Shown here: in pieces, positions 45,360 to 56,510 of the stretch
How the letters are laid out: the number at the start of each line of letters is the position of its first letter
How positions within the stretch are numbered: position 1 is the stretch's first letter
Source: Rapana venosa
Lineage: Eukaryota > Mollusca > Gastropoda > Neogastropoda > Muricidae
Length of the DNA stretch: 64,000 bases
Direction of reading: 5' to 3'
Assembly: GCA_028751875.1 (NCBI GenBank)
Contig: CM054153.1
Coordinates: 22,393,730 to 22,457,729 of the forward strand
Translations under genes and position numbers: made by a program
Notes under the pieces: generated by a model
Told to the model about the DNA's origin: nothing
Database searches by the model: none
Seen by the model: only the letters and a program-made list of their open reading frames with translations

Positions 45360-45655
45360 CCTACCAATTAATAAAAAGCAGCATGAGAACAAGAATGAGA
45401 AGGAGGAAGGAGGAGGAGGAGGAGGAGAAGGAGAAGAAGAGGAACAGGAGGAGGAGGAGGAGGAGGAGGAAGAACAACAACAACAACAACAGCAACAACA
45501 AAGAACTCGAAAATAAGATGACGAAAAAAGAAGAAAAAGAAGATACAAGAACCTTTTTTTTTTAAAAACCCACAAAAAAAATACAATGAACACAACAATG
45601 ACATACCATGGGCCACCAAAAACAGCAACCCCCCCCCCCCCCCCCCCCCCGCCAC
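45360..45655. repeat. GAG/AAC low-complexity DNA and poly-C
   Basis: GAG and GAA repeats 45400-45480, AAC repeats 45470-45500, C19 run at 45632-45650. Long minus-strand ORFs over this (Phe/Val/Ser-rich) are not genes beyond the exon at 45755. Confidence 0.8.
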
Positions 45656-45754
45656 AAGACATACAAACCAAACAGAAAATAACACCAACAACAACAAAAC
45701 CCCACCCAGCCAAACAAACAAAAAACACACACAAATAATCATACACTGCTTTAC

Positions 45755-45989
45755 CTTCGTAACAGAGAAGGGCGCTTTCGTGGGTGTACACCACCCGAAA
45801 ATAGTTGCTCACGGTGACGAGGTACGCGTTTTCCAAGCCCTCGACAGAGACATAGCCGCAGCACAGACGTTGAAAATACCGCTGAAGGGCGCCAGGGTCC
45901 GGCAATGCTGGGCTGTCGTCTGCGGCACTCTCCACATAATATTGTATCTCCACGTCTCTGTCACGGGCAGTCACCGTGGCTGGTAGGGG
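45755..45989 (-). CDS. Gene B exon 1: RRM-like domain
   Basis: A 235-nt exon with acceptor TCTGTCTTGGCATGTCCAG (phase 0) and donor CGAAG|GTAAAG (phase 1). The product PLPATVTARDRDVEIQYYVE, then DPGALQRYFQRLCCGYVSVE and NAYLVTVSNYFRVVYTHESA, aligns with gene A exon 1. There is no in-frame ATG at the position of the gene A start (GTG instead). This fits an upstream coding exon: 48484-48555 ends in phase 0 and supplies a Met. Exon end G plus exon 2 AT gives Asp. Confidence 0.62.
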
Positions 45990-46007
45990 CTGGACATGCC
46001 AAGACAG

Positions 46008-46432
46008 AGGAAGGTGGCAGGATGGTTAAGACGTTTGCCTGCCAACAAGTAAACCGTGAGGTTCTGGGTTCGATTCCTAGCCTCGCCCTTTCTTCCCAGT
46101 TTGAGCCCCCCAAAAAAACCGAACTGAATGTCAAAGTCCTTCTGATGAGACTATAAACCGAGGCCCCGTGTGCGAACGCATGCAGAACATCTTGCGCATA
46201 CGTTAAATCCTGTTCCGCTTTTCGAAAGAGTAGATCATTGTGTGCCGGTGGGAACAGATGACAAAATGTACAAAACCGCATACACACGGGGACTAGATGT
46301 AAAAAAAAAAAAAGCACATGAGTGCTTATTCCATTATCCTCGATATTTAAAAAAAATCATCTGAGCGCTTTGATTTGTTGCTTTACAGGATTCAGCGCTA
46401 TATAAATTCCATACATTATTATTATTATTAAT
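46008..46432 (+). repeat. SINE family 1 (alternative head) plus family 2 tail
   Basis: Head GGTGGCAGGATGGTTAAGAC, box B GGGTTCGATTCC, complete body to 46350, then the family 2 tail (46368-46432: GCTTTACAGGATTCAGCGCT and ATT run). It starts about 20 bp upstream of the gene B exon 1 acceptor. Confidence 0.8.
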
Positions 46433-47289
46433 TAATGCTTAAAGCCAGTCCGATACGAGCAGACCAAGGAGGACGCTGTTAAAAGCTCAAACACAAAAGC
46501 GACTGAGAAACCCAATAGCTCACTACTGTATGAAAATGCAGAAACCAACAGATGTCTAGGTTAGGGTAAATTCAGCAGTAAAATGTGTTTAAGTTTGGGG
46601 TTACATTTCAAATGACTGCATGAATTTAGATTACCATGGATGAAAATGGTAGTGTCTCATAAGAAAGCGTATGATAAAACAATACATTTGCTAAGCAATA
46701 CTGTTTAAAACCGAGAAGACCACAGAGGATGCTTTTCAAGCTTGAACCCAAAAGCTACTCAGAGATTCTCTAACTCAATTTCGTAGGATAGAATATGAAT
46801 TTATGTTATCCACAGCAGTCCGTGGTTTTTTTTAAAAAAGACATTGTCCACATAAAAAAACACCAAAAAGCACAAAACAACTGTACATAAAAAGAATAAG
46901 AGAACAGCATTTATTCATGTCACCCACACATAACAAAATAATTAAGTCTTGAGCACACTTCCCATTGAAACAACTCCCTGGGCCAAAATTCCCAAGACGA
47001 ACAAAAACCCTAGTAAGAATAAAAACACTTGCTCTTCATCCAACACACAGCAACTCGGAAAATGGTTCAGCATCAAAGGGACAAAGTCTTTTTCTCTAGC
47101 AAAATTTGAATTCTTGAGGAACAGAACACAGAAACTGAAGTCTCCCCCCCCCCCCCCCCCCCCAAAAAAAAAAAAAGTCAAACTTAAGCATTTTTATCAG
47201 TTAGCTTGGTTTCAGGAGAACCGAATTTTACATCTAGCTAAACAGAGTTACATCAGTTTTGTTTTTGCATGTTTTTGTGGTGTCTGCCC

Positions 47290-47379
<90 letters not shown>

Positions 47380-48483
47380 AAATCCAAACTGCCTATAGTA
47401 TGGCAATCTATAATTCCTTCCTTTGCCTCCTTATTGGGCACACCGATTTTGTTTTGTTGCGTCGGTTTTCGTATTGAATATCAATAAGCCATTATCACAA
47501 GGCGCCAGATGTTGCAGAGAAGCTCCGTGAAAATCATTATTCTGTGTCGCTCTGACACTCTACGGCCTCAACGGCGGGTGGGGGGGGGGGAACCACAAAC
47601 AAAACTTATCCATCCTTCCACATATCTTCATCCCACCCCCCCGCCAAAAAAAAAAAAACCAACCACCAAAAACACCCCCCACACCTGTAGGACAAAAAAA
47701 ACAAACCCACAAACAACAGCAAAAACTTCGACAACCAACAAACACTGAACCATAAGCAAATACGCATAAACACACCTGCCTCTGCTCACGGTTCTATTTT
47801 TCATGGCAAAAATAATGGCTAATCGTCGCAAACTTTTATTCACAATTTAAACTCATCTACTTGATTAAACATACGGTAAGCCATACAACCAACGGACCGT
47901 TTCTGTCCATGTCTAAAGACGACAACAGCTATGGGAAAATCCCCTTGAACGGGCGTCTCTGTGACAGCTCAAACATGGGGTCGATCCCGGGCCATCAGAT
48001 TACGAGCGCAACACTCTGACCATCAAGCTATCCCATCCCTCCAAACAATCAAGAATAGAAGCTTTTCGGCGACTTTACTACTGCCTTCATCACAGAGTAT
48101 GAGCTGTCCATCTGACGCCCCCTTCCCTCCATACACACACAACACACACAAAAAGTGTTATCTCCATGGTGGGAAATCCCCTTGAAGGCAAAATGGACAA
48201 CTCAGGAGCAACTCAAAAATATTTCCGCTGGGACAATATATAATTTTCAACTCAACAATCCACTCAACTCCGCAACTCAAACCTGCGCCCTCACTTACCA
48301 TAACATCCCGAGTTTGATGCTATGACCCATTCGGCCATTTCACTCGATTTTTGTTGATCATATTAGAGTCCCAGCGGAGTTGTCCGATTTAGGGACTGTA
48401 TCAATCAATCACCACCTCCCAAGCAAGTCATCTCTGTCTAAATAGAGGGTTTTATATTACTTTGTAAGAATCAAGAATCTTAC
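46433..48483. other. Gene B upstream intron
   Basis: No gene seen. C/A runs at 47143-47176 and 47633-47660; CT tract followed by TA tract 47291-47375; a minus-strand family 1 SINE head at 47938-48040 (GGATAGCTTGATGGTCAGAG); a second tRNA-like head, minus strand, at 48250-48345 (AATGGCCGAATGGGTCATAG). The rest is unassigned. Confidence 0.5.
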
Positions 48484-48565
48484 CTGAAAGTCATTGTGAA
48501 GTATGTCCGACCACAAAGCATTCCGCACGGCGTTTGCTTGAGGCTCCTTTTCCATGGTGGATGAT
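48484..48565 (-). CDS. Gene B start exon
   Basis: Acceptor CACCTTGTCTGGCAG, then ATCATCCACCATGGAAAAGG with an excellent Kozak context. 24 codons (M48555; MEKEPQANAVRNALWSDILH then NDFQ) end exactly at donor CAG|GTAAGA in phase 0, matching the phase 0 acceptor of exon 1 at 45989. The acceptor means a non-coding exon lies further upstream, possibly 57457-57610. I infer the link to gene B from phase, spacing and the missing ATG of exon 1. Confidence 0.5.
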
Positions 48566-48753
48566 CTGCCAGACAAGGTGTACAACATAATTGTTATTCC
48601 CATTCCTGCAATCTGTCCCTTTTCTTTTGTCGTATTTGGGCATGTTTTCTGATACTATACTCCACGACTTTGGGATGACCTGTAGCATACTGCTTCCTTC
48701 ATCGCAGAGACTGAACTGTCTATCTGATGTACATTCCCTTGTCCCCCTTCCCT

Positions 48754-48790
<37 letters not shown>

Positions 48791-51700
48791 CAACACACAC
48801 ACACCCCCCGCCTCCTTCCAATCAAATAAACAAAACTATCCAACTATTCCCCACGGGGAGCCCTTTCCTTGCCAATGACATCCCCATACAGAAAATCTAA
48901 ATTCAAAAATTTTCTTTTCTATCACTCTCTTTGATTCTTGTCTTGTTCTTTGTTTATATTTTTTAGGATTTTCTAGCCCCCTTGCCCCACCCTTCTCTTT
49001 TTCCTTTTTTGGCACAAGGAGGTCAACGATATGATCGATGCAGTTAAGTTAATGGCAACGCAAGGTGTTTTTGCTCATATAACAGACAACAATAGTTGCT
49101 GTCTGAGCGTTCGACGACGCCAAAGAAGAAGTGGAAGTTACCGGCAGCCACTGTACAAATGTAAACGCATACCGTAGTCCAACCTTTCAACAAGACTTGA
49201 CTTCTCCCTGAACTCCTGGAGGAGTCGTTGGGGGCACTGCGACTGATTTTTTTTCCAGGCAGGCAGTGTTTCCTAGATACGTTGAACCTGGCGAAGTCCA
49301 TCAGCTCACAGGCTGCAAGATGCATGGGTATGATTGTGTCATCCATTTCACCGGTCATGGCCAGGCTAGTCTTCTTGGAAAGGTAATGGGCTGTTAAAAT
49401 GCGAGAGCAAGATGTATTGCCTGCATTTTGCATACAGGATTTTAGTACAATCATAGTCGTATCCAAACTCGCAATTTTAAGGGGGAGTAGAGCACGGGTA
49501 TTCAACGTTAACTGAAGGGAGAAAACCCCTTCAAACCAACACCTCAGCGGAGACTCGAATCCCCCGCTATCAATTACTGTCAGATGACGAGTTTGAAGCT
49601 CTAACCCCTAGGCTACACCCCCCCCCCCCCCCCCCCCCCACCACACACACACACACACACTCCCAGCACTCCCACCCTGCCTCAAATCAGACACAGGAGC
49701 AAAGAATTTGGCCCTGGCTGAGAAATTAATAGTCTACCAGACCAGACCATGCAAATGATGCTGGGCAACCGCATCAAGAACCAGCTAAAGCGAAAGTAGC
49801 TTTGCCCACAGAAGCCTGAAGCTTCTCCGGCACCATGAGGACTATCCCTCTATGGTTAAACAATTTCTTTGCAGCCCTGGCAAACTATACGGTGCGTACT
49901 TGCGGTCTTGCAGGGATTCACTGATGTGGTTAGTGAGACACAGTGAATAGTCTGGCTGGTCCTCCACGGTATGTTGTACACGTGTGTACTGTATAGTTTT
50001 GTATTGTACAGTACTTTTAATCACGGCCGATTTCTCTGCATGAAAATTCCTTCTGCTCTCCATGAGAAGAGCGCGTCTGTATGTATGTTTGTTTCCCGAT
50101 GGGAGTAGCTTTTTTTTTCCTACAGAATTTTGCCAGGGACAACTACCTTGTTGCTGTGGGTTCTTTTATGTGTGTTGAATGCCTGTTGTACACAGGGCAT
50201 CAGTTTATCGTCTCATCCAAATGACCAGCATTCACACCACCTCTTAAGGTCTAGTGAAGCTGTTAATTTGGGTAACGCCTCACAATAACAAACTGTGCAA
50301 CTTACCAACCAGTTTAAACACAATCGTTTTTCATTTCACAGCCCTAGCCCTTCAAACGGGTTCAAACCAATGTGGTCACCACATAGTGGAAAAGTTGGCA
50401 CTATGACAAATTAAAACCAATAACAAAACTTAAATTATCTCAGCATTCGTTCTAAACTGGCAAAAACTGTCCAAGTCTCTCAAGAATTTAAATATGGTAG
50501 AGTCTGATGATGGATGTGTTAAAGAGCGGGTTATAAGGAAAGAGAAATTCACAAAAAAGACGATCCACCTCATCTTTACTGAAGAGACGATATCACAGCT
50601 CATCAATGAATATAACCTGGACGTGCAGCGAGCACTCTGCTGGAATTGAAATAACTTAGAGAACGAAAAAAACCCACACTTTTTTATCATTAAAGAAAGA
50701 TTAACAACAAAGGAAAAAAAGAATGGACAAAAAAGTAGAAGAAGAAAGGAGAAAAAAGAACAAAAGAAAGAAAAAGGAAGAGATGGAGAAAACGAACTTG
50801 ACGTCTATACACAGCAAGAGTAGGCAGTATGACATAGAACTGTGCACACACACATTTGTCTTTTACTTTCGAACAGACATAACAAAAAAGAGACAAACAG
50901 AGAAAACTCACAAGCACAGGTACCATAAGACTGTTGATCAGTATAAGCCGAGCCGCAGAGTGACAGAGATGAAGTAAAAAAATTTTTTTAAAAACAAACA
51001 AAACAACAACCAAACAACAAAAAATCCGATATAAATAAGAACATACCTTCACTGCCTTCTTGTACCTTAAAACTATTATAATGTTGTTGCTGATTAGCTA
51101 CTAGGCTTTCTTGCAACCATACACCCAGGTCAGCTGTTGCGACTGAGAAAGTGGCAATTTCGTTCAGCTACCTGCGGAAGATTGTGTGGCCGACGGAAAA
51201 CCCTGCAAACTAAGCTGTACGGCCCACGAGAGGAACTGGAAAGGACTTGCCACTATATCTCCCAAACGCATCTGACGGTGTAAAAAAAAAAAAACCAACA
51301 AGAGAAGAAGTTTAGCTACCCAACCGAATAATGTTCGTTCTTTTTGCCTCCTACGATCATTGTATTGACACATCAATTTGTTAAAAGAAACGCTGTGGCA
51401 AACGACGATTTGTTAAAAGAAACGCTGTGGCAAACGAGTTCGATTAGTATCGCTGTCCGGTGACGTCAACCTGATAAAATTGAATCAGGAAGTTGACACA
51501 CATGGACTCATGCACGCTGTATCCACGGGATGAAGGACAGATTGGATGGGCGTGTATGAGTGGTGATAATGATGTTTTTTTCGGAAATACTTACACAGGT
51601 AGTTTGATATCAATTCTAGTCGTCGATATGCTTCTTAATCATGTTTGTGTATACATACATGTCTGCGTGTCTGGTCATTTACCCGCCCACTTCTCGGCCT
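48566..51700. other. Non-coding stretch upstream of gene B start exon
   Basis: CA tract 48757-48800. Hairpin repeat copy 49070-49118. A 153-codon minus-strand ORF (49044-49505) overlaps that repeat and shows no family. A SINE head lies at 49519-49618 (minus) followed by a C run. A decayed SINE family 2 lies at 49998-50270 (minus; TTTGCCAGGGACAAC, GTGGGTTCTTTTATGTG). A direct duplication of GATTTGTTAAAAGAAACGCT sits near 51375-51440. The rest is unassigned. Confidence 0.5.
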
Positions 51701-51707
51701 CTGTGTG

Positions 51708-51746
51708 CGTACGTGCGTGCGTGCGTGCGTGCGTGCGTGCGTGTTG

Positions 51747-51825
<79 letters not shown>

Positions 51826-51880
51826 CGCGGGTGTGCGTGTGGTGTGTGTGTGTGTGCTGTTGTTGTCGTTGTAGTGTGTG
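51708..51880. repeat. GTGC/GT/GC compound tract
   Basis: TGCG repeats, then long GT with a GCGCGCGCG core. Z-DNA-prone. VCVCV and THTHT ORFs are artefacts. Confidence 0.9.
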
Positions 51881-52098
51881 TATGAGTGTAATTCTATGTG
51901 CAAACATGTACGTGTTTCTAGAGTACTAGTGTATACTGTGTATGAGTGTGGTTCCCATAAACACCGCAAGCAGGCTACGTACTTATGTCCCTGTCCGCGT
52001 GAAGCACAAACATACACAGTGTGCTGTCCCAGGTAGCGGACAAGAACTGAAAATGGGATGCCAATACTGTCAATGATAACAGATTCCTCCTCTTCTTC

Positions 52099-52145
52099 AT
52101 CGAACGCTCAGACAGCAATTGTTATTGTCTGTTGTATGAACGAAA
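52099..52145 (+). repeat. Dispersed hairpin repeat, copy 3
   Basis: TCGAACGCTCAGACAGCAAT then TGTTATTGTCTGTTGTATGA, the reverse orientation of copies 1 and 2. CAGACAGCAAT can pair with ATTGTCTGTTG. Confidence 0.6.
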
Positions 52146-52469
52146 ATGCGTCACACTGCTGTGAAGCGCCTGACAAGTCCGGCCCGGCGCATACGACTTC
52201 GGATAAGATTTTTTTTTTGTCTTTCTGGGGGAAAAAGCAGGAGAAGACAAAGAAGACAGGAAATGCACATAAAGAAGGTGACGGGAAGAAAAGGAACGAG
52301 GCAGAAGCAAAGAGAGTGATAGAAAATACATTTTCTGGCACAGAATTTTCAGAATGTGGGGATGCTTTTTTTTGTTAACTGACAGGCTCCTGCAATCAAT
52401 CCCCACGGGGGAGGATGACAGACAATGCTGATGGTAATAATGTATATTGCTATTATCTTAACACTCACA

Positions 52470-53100
52470 ACAGCGTCAACACTACTACTGTTACTACTAC
52501 TACCACCGTTGCGTCTTCTCTCATGTCCCCCCTACGTCCTTTGGGACACGAGACTGAGTGAGTGAGTGGGTGAGTAGTAGCAGGAGCAACGGTATCTTTT
52601 TCCATGCTTCACGATCCTGTGTGGCTAGTAAAAGGTGTTGCAGGGGTTGGGCGGTCCAGTCTTGGCTATTACTAAACTACTGGTGAAGCCGCTCAGCTGC
52701 CACTACTGTTGCTCCTACTACTACTGCTAATACAGTACTACTACTACTGCTGCTGCCGCTATTACTGTTACAGTTACCTCTCCTAATGGTGCCGCGGCTA
52801 AGCTGCTCCTGCTGCTGCTTCTACGATGTGACGACGACGGACGAGAGTTACTACTACTGCTGCTCCCCTTAGCACTAGTCCTAGTGTATAGCTGCTGTTG
52901 CTACTTCTTCTTGTACAACTACTTCTGCCATCACCGCCACACCTATTACTATTCTATTACTGATTGCTGCTGATACTACTTCTGCTACTACTTTTGATAA
53001 TATTTCTTTTAGGCCTACTGCTGCTGCTGCTACTACAATGATGACCGATGACGAATGTTACTGCTCCTACTCCTGCTTCTACTGCTGTTGACAGCATGTA
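52470..53100. repeat. Degenerate CTA/CTG trinucleotide region
   Basis: Some 600 bp dominated by CTA, CTG and CTT triplets with many substitutions (for example TACTACTACTGCTGCTGCCG). It looks like an old trinucleotide expansion decaying by point mutation. No frame is used. Confidence 0.7.
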
Positions 53101-53678
53101 TCAGGTACACCCCCCCCCCCTCCCTCCAGTCACTGCCCCCCCCCCCCTCCCCGGCAAGCGTTTAATGGGGAATGCAAACAACTGAAAAACAAACACCAAT
53201 TGACTTACGATACAACTTAATTTGGAACTGATAGACGCTTACGTGTCCACTAAATGCCACTGATAAAGGACAAGAGTAGGTAAGACGTCGATTATGCTAA
53301 TGAAATCAATACTAAAAATCCAACAAGGCTACTAAAAGTAACTATACACGAGAGCAGGTAAATGTAAAAAATGGAAAAAAGAGAGGGGGTGGGGGGGTGG
53401 GGGGGGGGGGGGGAGAAGATCGTAGTACGTGTACCATCTGTAAACTTCTTTGAAAAGGTGATCACGTATAAACGGCAAATCAAACAATACGTGTGTTCAT
53501 GTCTGTACATGTTACAAGGTACCTATCTTCTTTTCAGAAAAGGAACTTTGATAGCAGCTGCTATTCCTAAAAAAAAAACCCACACCCATTACACACACAC
53601 ACACACACACGCACACACACACACACACACACCACACACACACCACACACACACACAACTCTCTCTCTCTCTAAGATC
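53101..53678. other. C, G and CA runs, unassigned DNA
   Basis: Poly-C near 53109 and 53138, poly-G 53386-53412, CA tract 53590-53660 and a short CT tract. No gene. Confidence 0.6.
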
Positions 53679-54114
53679 ATTTAGTTTAACATTTGTGACT
53701 AAACTAAAGTAACATTTATATTATGTAAACTCCAGCATTGTGTGACACACCTAAAGAAACATTTATAATTACGCTGTAGTCTCCAGCAAGAATATTTATT
53801 GAAAATTTCACATACAATTTCATTGGATGGTCTAATATAGCATTCTAGAATGTTCTTTTTATTATTTTAGTTATTGCTTATTGGTTCCTGCTGTTCATCC
53901 TTGTTAATACTTTGTGTTCAGTTTGAAACAGAGTTTACGTCAGAGCTTAAAGTCGTATCCGTTCATAGAGAGCTATTTTTTAATTTTTTTTTTCATTACG
54001 TTAAATGCATCATGTAATTTTTTTTGTATTTATTTGTATTTACAAAAGAAAGTCGTATATAACCCCCCTTGTCAATAGGCCACATTGGGCAATGACAATA
54101 AATTGGTCAAAGCG
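53679..54114 (+). mobile_element. LINE-E 3' end, 5'-truncated, 11-bp duplication
   Basis: Matches 43520-43972 (LINE-E 3' UTR) and keeps only the last codons (CATTTGTGACTAAAC). TCTCTAAGATC flanks it at 53668-53678 and 54115-54125. The tail ends AAATTGGTCAAAGCG. Confidence 0.88.
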
Positions 54115-54125
54115 TCTCTAAGATC

Positions 54126-54597
54126 TTGAATACTGAAAAGTAAAGAAAGATGTTGGGTCATTTTGGTAGTGTTCAGTGCCTATTCTTAGGTAACATACGC
54201 AGGACACGACCTCGTAAGCCCCATACTGGCGACAGTATTAGTTCAAATCGCGGAGCCACACTGAGTGAGATGCCCAACCGAGGTGGCGACCGTCACAACG
54301 TCTGACTAACGACCCTCTCATGTGAACCTCCAACCCCAAAGGCTTTGACACAGACTCACCACAGGCGCAGAAGTGAATGGTAAAAACGAAACTGAGGTCA
54401 CCAGAGACCGGGAGCTACCGGTGATGACAGCATCCAGGCTGAGCAGCCAAGGACCGCCGGATCAGGGACAATTATCTTTTATTGCGTGATGATCGATGGC
54501 GAAGAGGATGGTTTAACGATGCTACTGTGGTAGTACATGCGCTTTGAGACAACTTGACAGGGTTGTACTTTATGCTTCCTATCATAACATAAACCGG
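54126..54597. other. Unassigned stretch
   Basis: No gene or known repeat recognised. The 54180-54480 part is less AT-rich than its surroundings and could be an unrecognised repeat. Confidence 0.4.
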
Positions 54598-54850
54598 CGT
54601 CAACCGGACCCAAGAGAGACAGAATCTGCAATGCTGATCAGGTTGTTTGAGCAACACTCAAAATCGCATCCGTAAAGTGGTTGAAGCTCTACTCTGTAGT
54701 CCCAGTTTTCCCAATGAGTCCATAGCAAATTCACTCCAGGTAGGAGTCCGCTTGAGTCCAACAAATTTCTATGATTCTTATAGGATTCGACCTCGTGACC
54801 TTCTAGTCTGAAACCCAAGGCACTAACCACTACGCTAAAGCAGCTGGTCA
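54598..54850 (-). repeat. tRNA-headed SINE, family 5
   Basis: On the minus strand box A TTTAGCGTAGTGGTTAGTGC and box B GTCACGAGGTCGAATCC are well spaced, followed by ~190 bp ending near GTCCGGTTGACGCC. Single copy in the window. Confidence 0.65.
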
Positions 54851-55730
54851 TCAATAGTGCATTGTGGCAACTATGTTATCCCTATGATATCAACCCCCAC
54901 CCCCTCACAAATTAGAAAACCAAAAGCAATAGCACTAGAACTCGCGAAATGTAATACGAAAAGTTATTTCAGAGGGAAAAAAGCCATGCTTATTGGAAAA
55001 AACAAAAGAAAGGAGGAGGAGAGGAGGGTTTTACCCCCAACCCAACCCTTCAAACAACATCAATAACAAGTAAAGAACAAAAACCAAGCATACAAGTAAT
55101 ATTACACTAACAACAAACAACAAGAAACTATATCAAAACAAGCTTATAATATTAAACATGCTGTCAAAGCTCATCAGACAAGAATTGCTGACCTCAAGAT
55201 TGGGGTGAAGCACTTCAGATAGGGTGTAATAGGCCTATCACCAGCTGTAATTGGTATGGCTACATCCCACAGAGATGGTCTGATAACAAGAGAAAAGTCA
55301 ATTTAACCTTAGGGCACTTCGTGACAATTTCGGCCAATGCAGGCAGTTTTCTTACGTTAAGCCCTATAGCTGGTTCCGACTGGTAGGTGCAGCCTTTGAG
55401 AATATTTTTAGATCAGATTGTACAACTGACCGATCAGGAAGAGACCGTTTCGGTGTTACCTTACGAATATTCATCGGGAATGATTCGAATCATCCCAAAG
55501 CTTATTGTGATAAATGCGCCCTACCCACAAGCAATTTCATCCAAGTTGTGAACTCAATTTCGCACAAAACAGAGTAACACTAAGTGTTTGAACGAAACTG
55601 AACTGAAGCAGGTTCATTATCTGCAGATTTTAAACAAACTTGAAAGTGTCCTTTTGTTTCTCCTTTAAAACTGGTCGAGTGCTTTGATTGGTAGGCCTAC
55701 GGCCACAAACCACAGAGATGGTCTGATATG
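54851..55730. other. Unassigned DNA with a diverged local duplication
   Basis: CCACAGAGATGGTCTGATA at ~55268 recurs at ~55711 with related flanks (GGTATGGCTACATCC / GGTAGGCCTACGGCC), suggesting an old repeat. The second copy is split by the SINE at 55731. No gene. Confidence 0.4.
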
Positions 55731-56025
55731 GTAAAGGAGGTAAAGGAGTCCCATAACCTATAAGGTCGTAGGGGAGCGAGGCGTCAGAGACCTCACTTCT
55801 CTAGGGCCAGCATATTGAGGGCGGCGCCCATCTCCTCTCCCTCGCTGCTTTACCTTCCCTGACCCTAAAGAGGGCAGGTACCCATTTACAGCTGGGTGAA
55901 CTGGGGGAACTGTACTGAAGCCAAGGCGCGCAAACGGTCACCCATCCAACTGATAACCACGCTCGACGCTGCTTAACTTGGCTGGGGTAAAGCGAGTGCT
56001 CCGACCACTGAGCTATCCCGTCCCC
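55731..56025 (-). repeat. tRNA/5S-like SINE, full-length, 11-bp duplication
   Basis: Same family as 18134-18416. On the minus strand it begins GGGGACGGGATAGCTCAGTG and contains AAGTTAAGCAGCGTCGAGCG and GTTGGATGGGTGACCG. GGTCTGATATG flanks it (55720-55730, 56026-56036). Confidence 0.88.
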
Positions 56026-56149
56026 GGTCTGATATGATACCAAGAAAAAAGTAAGCTTACAAGTTACACTTAGAGATAACTTGCAAAGTAATACGGAAAG
56101 CTTATCCTTGTCCCATGATTTGTTTTCCGAAAAAGTTATTTTTACCAGT

Positions 56150-56151
56150 GA

Positions 56152-56228
<77 letters not shown>

Positions 56229-56438
56229 ATTGTTATCCTAAGTCATATTTTTGTAGCTGACTTTTTGTTATACAGTAACATGTTGTCAGTTTTTTGTTGT
56301 TTTTTTTGGTTTCACTATTGCTTTTACCCCCACCAAAATACTAAGCAGTTCGGCAACCCCCTTCATGTATGGGCCAATGGCCTTTTTGTGAATAAATCAT
56401 TCGAGTTCGAGTTCTCTTTCTCTCTCTCTCTCTGAGTG

Positions 56439-56501
<63 letters not shown>

Positions 56502-56510
56502 ATACGCCCG
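56150..56510. repeat. CT tract, LINE tail, GT tract
   Basis: CT tract 56153-56225. LINE 3' end 56341-56418 (ATGGCCTTTTTGTGAATAAA, then ATTCGAGTTCGAGTTC tail). GT tract 56440-56502. Confidence 0.7.

Noticed and set aside
45342..45742. Long Val/Phe/Ser-rich minus-strand ORFs after gene B exon 1
   Set aside because: Intron read-through over GAG/AAC repeats and poly-C. The exon ends at the GTAAAG donor at 45754.
49044..49505. 153-codon minus-strand ORF
   Set aside because: Overlaps the dispersed hairpin repeat, no family recognised, no clear splice sites. Left unassigned.
52058..52378. 106-codon plus-strand ORF with a Lys-rich C-terminus
   Set aside because: Contains the hairpin repeat and purine-rich low-complexity sequence. 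No support as a gene.
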